Positions 7,671 through 14,037 of a stretch of 29,679 nucleotides of DNA are shown here, one piece after another; within the stretch, counting starts at the first letter, position 1, and each line of letters starts with the position of its first letter. A model generated the notes under the pieces. That model was given only the letters and a program-made list of their open reading frames with translations, was not told where the DNA came from and did no database searches. A program made the translations under genes and the position numbers. Source of the DNA: DASUZD01 sp036377055 (GTDB lineage Bacteria > Actinomycetota > Thermoleophilia > Gaiellales > Gaiellaceae); NCBI GenBank assembly GCA_036377055.1, contig DASUZD010000285.1:1-29679 (forward strand), given 5' to 3'.

Positions 7671-8704
7671 GCGAGGACGACTCCGGAGCCCGCTTCGACG
7701 GAGCCGACGCGCGTCAGGAAGAGGCCCGCGCGCTCGAACTCCCCTATGAGCGCGTGTCCTTTGTCGGTCGGAAGCGAGATCAAGAGGCCGCCGGCCGTCT
7801 GCGGGTCGTAGCCGAGCGCGACGATCGCCTCGTCGGCGCCGTCTCGCGCGAGGTGTGGGCCGGCGAACGCTTCGTTTCGCCGGTGCCCACCGGTGCGCGT
7901 GCCGGCGCGGGCGGCCTCGAGGGCGCCGTCGAGCGCAGGCAGCCGCTCCGCGTCCAGCCGGATCCGGACGCCGCTGCGATCCGCGACCTCGTGCGCGTGG
8001 CCGAAGAGACCGAACCCGGTCACGTCGGTGACGCTGTTCGGCCGAAACGGCCGCAGCACGTCGGCCGCCGCGCGGTTGAGCGTCCGCATCAGCGCGATCG
8101 CGGCCTCGCCTGCCGAGGCGTCGAGTAGCCCGTCCTTCACCGCGGTGAGGACGAGGCCGGTGCCGAGGGGCTTCGTGAGGAAGAGCGCGTCTCCCGGCCG
8201 CGCGCCCGACTTCGGCCAGAGCCCGTTCGGATGCGCGGTGCCGACGACCGCGAGCCCGTACTTCGGCTCGTCGTCGCGAATGGTGTGGCCGCCCGCGAGC
8301 AGCGCGCCCGCCGCCCGCACCTGCACTTCGGCGGCGGCGAAGATCTCCGCGATCAGCTCGACCGGCAGGTCCTCCGGAAACGCGGCGATCGAGAGCGCAA
8401 CGAGCGGCTGCCCGCCCATCGCGAAGACGTCGTTCAGCGCGTTCGTGGCGGCGATCGCGCCGTAATCGGCCGCGCCGTCGACGAGTGGTGGAAAGAAGTC
8501 GAGCGTGAACACGATCGCGCGCTCGTCGTCCAGCCGATAGACCGCCGCGTCGTCGGCCGGCGAGAGCCCGATCAGGAGGTCCTCGGCCTCGGCCGGCACG
8601 AGGCCCGCGAGGAGCCGCTCGAGCTCGGCGGCCGGATACTTCGCCGCGCACCCGCCGCAGGTGGTCAGATCCGTGAGCTTTACCTGCGCAGGAGCGGTTT
8701 CCAC
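7667..8704 (-). CDS. selD: Selenide, water dikinase (selenophosphate synthetase)
   Basis: A 345-aa protein that uses ATP to convert selenide to selenophosphate, the Se donor for selenocysteine and selenouridine. The N-terminal catalytic loop reads T-T-C-G-G-C-A-A-K. C19 and K22 correspond to the catalytic Cys/Lys pair; the codon is TGC, so this is the Cys form and not a selenoprotein. S-P-A-D-D-A-A-V-Y, A-M-G-G-Q-P, L-L-A-G-G-H-T and V-T-D-V-T-G-F-G-L-F-G-H are classic SelD motifs. The GTG start at 8704 is preceded by TAGATT and 6 nt, a leaderless promoter arrangement. It overlaps ctaA by 4 nt downstream. No selA, selB, tRNA-Sec or SelU gene is in the window, so the Se-using pathway must lie elsewhere. 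Confidence 0.95.
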   Translation of the reverse strand: METAPAQVKLTDLTTCGGCAAKYPAAELERLLAGLVPAEAEDLLIGLSPADDAAVYRLDDERAIVFTLDFFPPLVDGAADYGAIAATNALNDVFAMGGQPLVALSIAAFPEDLPVELIAEIFAAAEVQVRAAGALLAGGHTIRDDEPKYGLAVVGTAHPNGLWPKSGARPGDALFLTKPLGTGLVLTAVKDGLLDASAGEAAIALMRTLNRAAADVLRPFRPNSVTDVTGFGLFGHAHEVADRSGVRIRLDAERLPALDGALEAARAGTRTGGHRRNEAFAGPHLARDGADEAIVALGYDPQTAGGLLISLPTDKGHALIGEFERAGLFLTRVGSVEAGSGVVLA

Positions 8705-8710
8705 GCCGCC

Positions 8711-8716
8711 AATCTA
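8711..8716 (-). promoter_or_regulatory. Candidate leaderless -10 (TAGATT) for selD
   Basis: On the minus strand TAGATT is followed by 6 nt (GGCGGC) and the selD GTG. The -35 position would fall inside the 12-bp hairpin at 8733-8760, so recognition would rest on the -10 or on an unusual -35. Confidence 0.45.
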
Positions 8717-8732
8717 CCCCGCACGGATACCC

Positions 8733-8760
8733 GGCGGCGGCGGCCGAAGCCGCCGCCGCC
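8733..8760 (-). terminator. Perfect 12-bp GC hairpin with a UUCG loop between the rhodanese gene and selD
   Basis: GGCGGCGGCGGC (8733-8744) and GCCGCCGCCGCC (8749-8760) are perfect complements around the 4-nt loop CGAA. Read on the minus strand, the direction of both flanking genes, the loop is UUCG closed by a C-G pair, the known extra-stable cUUCGg tetraloop. It lies 73 nt after the rhodanese stop and 17 nt before the candidate selD -10. There is no U-tract on the minus strand, so it may act as a Rho-type or pausing terminator, or as an mRNA 3'-end stabiliser. On the plus strand it is followed by TTTTT only 20 nt later. Confidence 0.6.
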
Positions 8761-8833
8761 TGAGGGGAGAGGAGGAGCCTTTTTAGGATCCCCCGGCGTG
8801 CAGTTCGCGGCGGGCCGCGATTGACCTGCCTGG

Positions 8834-9688
8834 CTAGGTCGTCTTTTCGATCGGCACGTCGACGAGGTTTCCCCACTCTGTCCACGAGCCGTCGTAGTTT
8901 CGGACGTGCTGGTAGCCGAGCAGCTCGCGGAGCACGAACCACGTGTGGGCGCTTCGCTCGCCGATCCGGCAATACGCCGTGATCGCCTTTCCGGGCGTGA
9001 TGCCCTTCGACTCGTAGAGCTCGCGCAGCTCGTCGGCCGACTTGAACGTGCCGTCGTCGCGGACCGCCTGCGCCCACGGGATCGACTTCGCGGTCGGGAT
9101 GTGGCCGGCGCGCTGCGCGCCCTCCTGCTCGTACCCCGGCGGCGCGATCAGCTCGCCGCTGTACTCCTGCGGGCTGCGAACGTCGACGAGCGCCTTCGTG
9201 TCGTCGCCGATGCCCTGCCTCACGGCGTCGCGGTAAGCGCGAATCGTCTCGTCGCGATCGGCCGCGCGATACGTCGTCGGGGCGCGCGACGGCACGTCCG
9301 TCGTCAGCTCGCGCCCCTCGTCGATCCACTTCTGCCGCCCGCCGTCCAGGATGCGCACGTCCTGATGGCCGTAGGTCTTCAAGTACCAGTACGCGTACGC
9401 CGCGAACCAGTTGTTCCGGTCGCCGTAGAGGACGACGGTCGTCGTGTTCGAAATCCCGAGCCGCCCCAGGAGCTGCTCGAACTGCTCCTTCTCGATCAGG
9501 TCGCGCTCGATCGGGTCCTGGAGGTCCTCGCGCCAGTGCAGCTTGACCGCGCCGGCGACGTGGCCTTCCTCGTAGAGCGCGGGATTCTCGTCGACCTCCG
9601 CCGCGACCACGTTGTCGTCGTTCAGATGCTCCGCCAGCCAGTCCGTCGAGACGAGCACCGGCTTCGCATAAGCCCCGTTCTCGGCCAT
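8834..9688 (-). CDS. Two-domain thiosulfate sulfurtransferase (rhodanese)
   Basis: A 284-aa cytoplasmic protein with tandem rhodanese domains, similar to mycobacterial CysA2/SseA-type enzymes. The N-terminal domain (about 10-130) is catalytically inactive. The C-terminal domain carries the active-site loop A-Y-C-R-I-G-E-R-S with catalytic C240, and L-V-D-V-R-S-P-Q-E-Y marks its start. The family transfers sulfane sulfur from thiosulfate to cyanide or thiol acceptors through a persulfide. The start is well supported: AGGAGGAG ends 2 nt before the ATG, one of the few clear Shine-Dalgarno sequences here, and follows an AT-rich 35-nt gap after the UbiB gene. The next gene downstream is selD, so a role in delivering S or Se to SelD is possible but unproven. 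Confidence 0.92.
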   Translation of the reverse strand: MAENGAYAKPVLVSTDWLAEHLNDDNVVAAEVDENPALYEEGHVAGAVKLHWREDLQDPIERDLIEKEQFEQLLGRLGISNTTTVVLYGDRNNWFAAYAYWYLKTYGHQDVRILDGGRQKWIDEGRELTTDVPSRAPTTYRAADRDETIRAYRDAVRQGIGDDTKALVDVRSPQEYSGELIAPPGYEQEGAQRAGHIPTAKSIPWAQAVRDDGTFKSADELRELYESKGITPGKAITAYCRIGERSAHTWFVLRELLGYQHVRNYDGSWTEWGNLVDVPIEKTT

Positions 9689-9690
9689 GC

Positions 9691-9724
9691 CTCCTCCTAT
9701 TCCTTTCTTTTTTGAAGTAATACC
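9691..9724 (-). promoter_or_regulatory. AT-rich leader with strong Shine-Dalgarno for the rhodanese gene
   Basis: On the minus strand this gap reads GTAAGGTATTAC, then a purine/A-rich run, then AGGAGGAG (9698-9691) before the ATG. GTAA/TTAC forms a small inverted repeat. It is much less GC-rich than its surroundings and could contain a -10 (TATTAC), but no clear -35 is visible. The strong ribosome site contrasts with the leaderless-looking starts of neighbouring genes. Confidence 0.4.
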
Positions 9725-11323
9725 TTACAGCTCACCGGGAGTCCGGACGATCTTCCAGACCATGTAGAGCCCTAGGAGCGCTGCGACTGCAAAGCCGGCG
9801 CCGGCGAGCCAGCGGAGGTCGTGGACGCGAGCGATCAGCGCCGAGGCGATCAGCACGCCGACGACGATCAGCGCGGCGCCGACTCGGTTCGCGGCTGAGC
9901 GGACGAGGTGCTCGAGCCCGTCGAGACCGGTCGGAGCGACGCCCACCTTCAGCGTTCCCGTCTCCAGCCGGTCGACGACGTGGGTCACGCGCCGCGGGAG
10001 TTGCGCAACCGCCTCGAGCTGCGTGAACACGTAGCTTAGGAGTGCGTTCGGCTCGAGCCGGCGCTCCGCTTCGCCGAGCACGACCTCCAGCGCGTCGTCC
10101 TCGACCAGCTCGATCGGGTCGAGCAGGGGGTCGAGCGTCCGCGCGATCGAGTCGGCCTGCGAGAGCGTCTTCCCGACGAGCGCGAACGTCGTCGGCAGCC
10201 GGATCTCGTAGCGGAGCGCGATCCGCTGGAGGTCGGCGAGCGCCTCGCCGGCGCGGATCTCGGCGAGCGGCCGCCAGTGGTAGCGCGGCAGCTTGCGCCG
10301 AAGCTCGTGCCTGAAGCCGGGCTCGTCGGAGTCGACGGTCGTGAGCGAGAGCGCGAGGATCAGGTCTGCGACGCCGTCGGCGCGGTTCTGCGCCATCGCG
10401 AGCAGGAGGAGCGCGAGGTTCCGGCGAGTGTCGTCGGCGAGCCGCCCGAGGAGGCCGAAGTCGAGCAACGCCAGCCGGCCGTCCTCGGTCAGGAGCACGT
10501 TCCCGCGGTGAGGATCCGCGTGGTAGACGCCGGCCGACGTGACCTGGTGCACGTACGCGCGGAAGAACGTGCGCGCCAGCTCGCTCGCCCGCTCCTGCGG
10601 GAGTCCGTGGTCGGCGCCGACCTTCCGGCCGTGGATCCGCTCCAGCACGAGCACGCGCTCGGTCACGTGCGGCCGGACGACCTGAGGCACGACGAGGTCG
10701 TCGTACTCTCCGAGAAGGCGCGCGACGAGCTCTGCGTTGTGCGCCTCCTCGAGGAAGTCGAGCTCCGCGCGCAGGTGCGTCTCTAGCTCGTCGGTCAGCG
10801 CGGCGATCTGGAGGAGCTGAGCGGCCTCGGACCGGCGCTCGAGGAGCGAGGCCGTCGAACGGAGCACGTCGAGGTCGAGCTCGACCTGCTCGACGACGCC
10901 CGGACGGCGCACCTTGACGACGACCTCACGACCGGTCGCGAGCAGCGCCGCGTGGATCTGCGCGATCGAGGCGGCGGCGAGCGGCTCCGGGTCGATGCTC
11001 GCGAACACGCCCTCGCCGAGGTCATCGCGAATCACGGGCTCGAGCTCGGCGAACGGGACGGGCGGGACCTCGTCGACGAGCTTCCCCAGCTCTTCGATGT
11101 AGACGTCGGGCAGGAGATCCGGCCGCGAGGAGAGCAGCTGGCCGAGCTTCACGTAGGTCGTGCCGAGCTCCTCGAGCGCGAGCCGGAACTCACGCGCGCC
11201 TTCGCGCGTGGCGGGCCTCTGTCCGACGACTCCGATCTCGCGCAGGACGCGGAGCAGGCCGCCGCGGCGCGCTACTCGCCCGACATGGAGCGCGCGCTTC
11301 GCGCGCTGGATCCTGGCGCCCAC
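9725..11323 (-). CDS. UbiB/ABC1/AarF-family atypical kinase, membrane anchored
   Basis: This 532-aa protein has the UbiB family hallmarks: the KxGQ motif Y-V-K-L-G-Q (K59, Q62), the Ala-rich nucleotide loop A-A-A-S-I-A-Q-I-H (116-124), the invariant lysine in V-V-V-K-V-R-R-P-G (K137), the catalytic H-A-D-P-H-R-G-N, and L-L-D-F-G. Two hydrophobic helices near residues 480-530 form the C-terminal membrane anchor. Family members support quinone biosynthesis or lipid handling as ATPases; bacterial UbiB affects ubiquinone levels. In a menaquinone-using actinobacterium the target is uncertain. The GTG start at 11323 lies 7 nt after the stop of the thioredoxin-like lipoprotein, so the two are probably cotranscribed. 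An out-of-frame ATG overlaps that stop and was not chosen. Confidence 0.9.
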   Translation of the reverse strand: MGARIQRAKRALHVGRVARRGGLLRVLREIGVVGQRPATREGAREFRLALEELGTTYVKLGQLLSSRPDLLPDVYIEELGKLVDEVPPVPFAELEPVIRDDLGEGVFASIDPEPLAAASIAQIHAALLATGREVVVKVRRPGVVEQVELDLDVLRSTASLLERRSEAAQLLQIAALTDELETHLRAELDFLEEAHNAELVARLLGEYDDLVVPQVVRPHVTERVLVLERIHGRKVGADHGLPQERASELARTFFRAYVHQVTSAGVYHADPHRGNVLLTEDGRLALLDFGLLGRLADDTRRNLALLLLAMAQNRADGVADLILALSLTTVDSDEPGFRHELRRKLPRYHWRPLAEIRAGEALADLQRIALRYEIRLPTTFALVGKTLSQADSIARTLDPLLDPIELVEDDALEVVLGEAERRLEPNALLSYVFTQLEAVAQLPRRVTHVVDRLETGTLKVGVAPTGLDGLEHLVRSAANRVGAALIVVGVLIASALIARVHDLRWLAGAGFAVAALLGLYMVWKIVRTPGEL

Positions 11324-11330
11324 GGCGGGA

Positions 11331-12248
11331 TCATGGCAGCCGACTCCTCACGGCTGCGGTGAGCTCGGGCACCGAGACCGCCCCTTCGAACTTCGCCTTG
11401 ATGCGACCGTCAGCGCCGACGAGGAACACCCACGGCTCCGTCGGCAGGCGCCACTGCCGCACCCACTCGTTCCGCCCGAGCGACGGGTCGTTGTCCTTGT
11501 AGATCTCGACGTGGATGAAGCGGATGCCGCGGCCGTGGATGCGCCGGCTCACGGCCTGCACGACGTCGACGACCGGGCCGCACGTCCGGCTCGTGCAGAA
11601 CTTCGGCGTCGCGAAGACGACCACGAACGGCTTGTGCGCCGTGAGGCTCTGCGCGACGGAGTAGCGGAGAAGCGCGCGGTCCGGCGGGACGCTCGTCGTG
11701 AGGCGCGCGAGATCTCCGTGCGCGCTCGCGAGCGTCGGCGTGCGCGAGGGGTACGCGCGGGCGCCGACGGCCGGTGACGCGCTCTTCGACTTCACCGACA
11801 GGAAGCCGAGCGCGCCGATTCGCTTCGCGCCGCCGACCGGCCGGGCGAGCACGAGGTACTTCCCAGGGCGGTCGATGCGGAGCCGCGCGACGTAGATCTT
11901 CGTGACGTCGCCGGCGGCGGCCTCGTTCTTCCCGGGCGGGCCGATCGGCTCGAGGCGAGCCGTCGTCCGGAGGAACGGCTTCGCGTCTAGCGCGCGCGCG
12001 ACGACGACGCTAGCGCGCGGGCGGAAGACCGGCCGCGCGTTGCGGCCGACGACGAGGAACGAGATTCGGAGCGGCCCGACGGCGTAGTCGGAGGTGCCGC
12101 TCACGAGGCCGACGCTCTCGCCGGAGCTGCGCCAGAGCGTCTCGATCGTCCCCGGCGCAGGCGAGGCACGTCGGGCGGGATGACTCCCACCTGATCCACA
12201 TCCCGACGCGATGATTACGAGCGCGAGGGCGGCGTACGAACGGCGCAC
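11331..12248 (-). CDS. Predicted lipoprotein with C-terminal thioredoxin-like domain (CX4C)
   Basis: This 305-aa protein begins with a positively charged N-terminus, a hydrophobic stretch and a lipobox A-S-G-C (cysteine near residue 17), so it is probably lipid-anchored outside the membrane. The middle (about 40-155) is beta-rich. The last ~130 residues resemble a thioredoxin fold: F-V-V-V-F-A-T-P-K-F-C-T-S-R-T-C-G-P, with cysteines spaced CX4C rather than the usual CXXC, then P-W-V-F-L-V-G-A-D-G-R-I and F-E-G-A-V. Function in extracytoplasmic redox or metal handling is inferred. The GTG at 12248 is chosen because it gives a complete signal peptide and because TACAGT lies exactly 6 nt upstream, suggesting an internal leaderless promoter. 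Confidence 0.78.
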   Translation of the reverse strand: MRRSYAALALVIIASGCGSGGSHPARRASPAPGTIETLWRSSGESVGLVSGTSDYAVGPLRISFLVVGRNARPVFRPRASVVVARALDAKPFLRTTARLEPIGPPGKNEAAAGDVTKIYVARLRIDRPGKYLVLARPVGGAKRIGALGFLSVKSKSASPAVGARAYPSRTPTLASAHGDLARLTTSVPPDRALLRYSVAQSLTAHKPFVVVFATPKFCTSRTCGPVVDVVQAVSRRIHGRGIRFIHVEIYKDNDPSLGRNEWVRQWRLPTEPWVFLVGADGRIKAKFEGAVSVPELTAAVRSRLP

Positions 12249-12254
12249 TCGCCG

Positions 12255-12260
12255 ACTGTA
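12255..12260 (-). promoter_or_regulatory. Candidate leaderless -10 (TACAGT) for the thioredoxin-like lipoprotein
   Basis: On the minus strand TACAGT is followed by CGGCGA (6 nt) and the GTG at 12248, with no Shine-Dalgarno. It begins 1 nt after the stop codon of the 35-aa peptide gene. Confidence 0.42.
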
Positions 12261-12261
12261 G

Positions 12262-12369
12262 CTAGTTGTTCCCGTCCGACATCGTCAGGGGCAGGGACAG
12301 ACAAGCCAGCAGGAACGCGAGCGCGAGACACGCGATGACCGCCAGATAGATCAGCCGCGCTTTCGACAT
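12262..12369 (-). CDS. 35-aa hydrophobic membrane or pro-peptide gene directly downstream of the XRE-TPR regulator
   Basis: A 36-codon ORF with the best ribosome site in the window: GGAGGGAGGTGA (12386-12375) followed by 5 nt and an ATG. The product has K3 and R5, then a hydrophobic run over residues 6-30, and a short polar tail (M-S-D-G-N-N). It could be a single-pass membrane peptide or a secreted pro-peptide whose C-terminal segment is released. An L-L-A-C sequence (20-23) weakly resembles a lipobox. It starts 20 nt after the stop of the XRE-TPR regulator, and its stop lies 13 nt before the lipoprotein GTG. I do not recognise a family. The strong Shine-Dalgarno sequence is the main evidence that it is translated. 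Confidence 0.68.
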   Translation of the reverse strand: MSKARLIYLAVIACLALAFLLACLSLPLTMSDGNN

Positions 12370-12374
12370 CCGAG

Positions 12375-12386
12375 TCACCTCCCTCC
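12375..12386 (-). promoter_or_regulatory. Near-consensus Shine-Dalgarno for the 35-aa peptide
   Basis: GGAGGGAGGTGA on the minus strand contains GGAGGTGA, the complement of the 16S rRNA 3' end, with 8 nt between GGAGG and the ATG at 12369. Most neighbouring genes lack such a site, so this peptide is likely to be translated strongly relative to the regulator upstream. Confidence 0.75.
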
Positions 12387-12389
12387 GCA

Positions 12390-13736
12390 CTAGAACCGAA
12401 CGTCCTGGAGCGCCTCGGCCGCACGGCGATACAGGAGCGCTGCCGCATGATCCTCGCCGCGTCGAGCTGCAAGATCGCCTTTCGCGACCCAGCAGGCGGC
12501 GCGGTGGCTGATGGATTCGAATCGCTCGAAGGTAGAGTCGGCTTCCTCGAACGCCGCGTCCGCGTCGTCGAGCCGGTCTTGCTCCATCAAGGCTCGGCCG
12601 AGCACGAGCTGGCTCATGCCGATCTCGTCGAGGTAATCCTCGCGCCCCGCGAGCAGACGCAACGCATGCCGCGCCTGCTCCTCCGCGAGGACCGGATCGC
12701 CTGTTCGGAGATGAACCTGGGCGAGCGACCCGACTGCCTGGGCAGCCTCGGCGTCGTTGCTGACCTCGAGCGCGACGCGGAACGCGTCCTTCAGGAACTC
12801 GATCGCCTGTTCGGGGTGCCCGAGCAGGAAGTTGAGGCCGCCGAGGTTGTTCAGGAGCCGGCCGACGTTCGTGCGGTCGGCGAGCTCCTCGTAGTAGGCC
12901 TTCGCGCGCTCCGCGTACGTGCGCGCGAGCACCCAGTGGCCCTCCCGGTCGGCGACGATCGACGCCTGGAACGAGAGATCCGCCATCGTGCGCGAGTCCT
13001 TCAGGCCCTCCGCGAGCTCGAGCGCACGCTCGACGTCCTCGCGCGCAGCCTCGAGATCGCGCTGTCGCCGGTAGCACCGGCTACGCCAGTTCAGAATCGA
13101 CGCGCGCAGCTGATCGCACGGGAAGCCCGAGCCCTCCGCGAGCGCAAGCGCCTCGTTCAGAAGCGCGAGCGCGGTCTGGATGCTGGAGAGCCGGTAGCGG
13201 CCCACGCCCATCCGGAAGAGCACGTCCGCGCGTTCGACGTCGGAAAACCCGGGGCCTTCGACGAGCAAGCGCGAGCGGTTCAGGAGCTCGAGCGCCTCGC
13301 GAACCTGACCGAGACGATGTCGCGCGAACGCCTCGCCGTTGAGCGCCCGAACCTCGAGCTCGGGCAGTCCCGTGGCGAGAACGGCCGACCGTACCTCGTC
13401 GAACTCGGCGAGCGCCTCGGCCTCGCGATTCGCCTCGGTGAGCGCCTCCCCACGCGCGAGCGCCGCTTCGACGCGGCCGCGCTGGTCGGCGGTGACGCCG
13501 TTCGCTAGGAACTCCCCGTCGACGCCGAGCCGCGCCGCGATCCACTCGATCGTCTCCCGCGGCGGACGCGTCTTCCCGCGCTCGATCTGGCTGACGTACT
13601 CCTTCGAGCAGCGATCGCCCGCGAGCTCCGACTGCGTCAGGCCCGCCGCGACTCGCAGCTGGCGGACGCGCTCGCCCAGGCGGAGACCGGCGGACACGCC
13701 TGCGCGGGGCGGGGAGATTCGGGTCGTGCGGCTCAT
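12390..13736 (-). CDS. XRE-family HTH transcriptional regulator with TPR domain
   Basis: A 448-aa protein. Residues ~20-73 are an XRE/HTH_3 DNA-binding domain: L-G-E-R-V-R-Q-L-R, then G-L-T-Q-S-E-L-A and the recognition helix region K-E-Y-V-S-Q-I-E-R-G-K. From ~85 to the end the protein is built of repeated helical pairs typical of tetratricopeptide repeats, for example G-Q-V-R-E-A-L-E-L-L-N and G-H-P-E-Q-A-I-E-F-L. The HTH-plus-TPR layout and length resemble RRNPP peptide receptors such as NprR, though actinobacteria also have XRE-TPR regulators without a known ligand. The ATG at 13736 lacks a Shine-Dalgarno; a GTG about 13 codons in is an alternative. Upstream lies an AT-rich region with repeated TACTTC motifs that could be its own operator. 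Downstream is the 35-aa peptide gene. Confidence 0.88.
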   Translation of the reverse strand: MSRTTRISPPRAGVSAGLRLGERVRQLRVAAGLTQSELAGDRCSKEYVSQIERGKTRPPRETIEWIAARLGVDGEFLANGVTADQRGRVEAALARGEALTEANREAEALAEFDEVRSAVLATGLPELEVRALNGEAFARHRLGQVREALELLNRSRLLVEGPGFSDVERADVLFRMGVGRYRLSSIQTALALLNEALALAEGSGFPCDQLRASILNWRSRCYRRQRDLEAAREDVERALELAEGLKDSRTMADLSFQASIVADREGHWVLARTYAERAKAYYEELADRTNVGRLLNNLGGLNFLLGHPEQAIEFLKDAFRVALEVSNDAEAAQAVGSLAQVHLRTGDPVLAEEQARHALRLLAGREDYLDEIGMSQLVLGRALMEQDRLDDADAAFEEADSTFERFESISHRAACWVAKGDLAARRGEDHAAALLYRRAAEALQDVRF

Positions 13737-13745
13737 GGGCGGCTA

Positions 13746-13834
13746 GTGAAACTCATACTTCACAAAAGCGCAAGGTGGCTCTCCTGGACATCCCCCAAAA
13801 GAGGCATGTTCTCGGGCGAAGTATAAGTGAAGTA
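13746..13834. promoter_or_regulatory. Control region with repeated TACTTC/GTGAAGTA motifs (candidate operators)
   Basis: TACTTCAC (13756-13763) and GTGAAGTA (13827-13834) are perfect inverted copies 63 bp apart. GAAGTA also occurs at 13818-13823, exactly 11 bp (one helical turn) before the copy at 13829-13834. GTGAA (13746-13750) pairs with TTCAC (13759-13763) as a local palindrome. The region is clearly less GC-rich than the rest of the window. The 11-bp-phased pair overlaps the minus-strand TATACT. Such clusters are typical binding sites for a regulator acting on the divergent promoters; the neighbouring XRE protein is the obvious candidate, by inference only. Confidence 0.5.
13820..13825 (-). 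promoter_or_regulatory. Candidate -10 (TATACT) for the XRE-TPR regulator
   Basis: TATACT on the minus strand lies in the AT-rich stretch 84 nt before the regulator ATG and overlaps the phased TACTTC motifs. No good -35 is seen. The predicted leader (about 75 nt) contains AGGAG (13785-13781) 7 nt before a TTG that opens a 6-codon ORF ending TGA at 13753, a possible leader peptide. Confidence 0.42.
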
Positions 13835-13864
13835 GAAATTTCGAAAATCACTTGACCGGGTTAC

Positions 13865-13893
13865 TTGACAGGTCGCGCCGAGGCTCGTACAGT
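13865..13893 (+). promoter_or_regulatory. Near-consensus sigma70-type promoter (TTGACA-17-TACAGT)
   Basis: A perfect -35 (TTGACA, 13865-13870), a 17-nt spacer, and TACAGT (13888-13893) give the best promoter in the window, with transcription expected to start near 13900 on the plus strand. ACTTGAC is repeated 13 bp upstream (13850-13856 and 13863-13869). No annotated protein gene lies downstream before the terminator at 14036. Confidence 0.68.
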
Positions 13894-13953
13894 GAGGTCA
13901 CTGCAGCGGGTCGGACGCCAGGCTCCTGCAGGGGGCGCGCCACCGGAGGCGAC

Positions 13954-14037
13954 GTGACAACCGGAAGCGTGGCTGGGCCGCAGAGCCAAGCTTACGGGGC
14001 CGCGTCGAAGGTGCCGCAGAGGCCCACAAAGGAATAG
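13954..14037 (+). CDS. Possible 27-aa small protein inside the short transcript
   Basis: A GTG at 13954 is preceded by GGAGG (13945-13949) with a 4-nt spacer, slightly short. It opens 27 codons that stop at TAG 14035-14037, whose last two bases are the first bases of the terminator stem. The product is hydrophilic, rich in Gly, Ala, Gln and Ser, with no signal sequence. Its third-position G+C (about 74%) is lower than in neighbouring genes, which weakens the coding case. The fit between promoter, ribosome site, stop and terminator is suggestive only. Confidence 0.27.
   Translation: MTTGSVAGPQSQAYGAASKVPQRPTKE

Noticed and set aside
8640..8660. Possible selenocysteine (TGA) at the SelD catalytic position
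   Set aside because: Both cysteine codons in T-T-C-G-G-C-A-A-K are TGC, so this is the Cys form and no SECIS is needed.
7671..9329. Long minus-strand frame upstream of ctaA across selD and the rhodanese gene
   Set aside because: It is a frame-shadow of two solid genes. Only the part from GTG 7670 onward has CtaA motifs, and that GTG overlaps the selD stop.
13950..14021. Partial resemblance to the c-di-GMP-I (GEMM) riboswitch core: ACAACC, then GGGCCGCAGAGCC
   Set aside because: The consensus GGGACGCAAAGCC is not matched at key positions, the 3' half of the aptamer is not recognisable, and no gene lies downstream before the terminator. It could only be rescued by a covariance-model hit.
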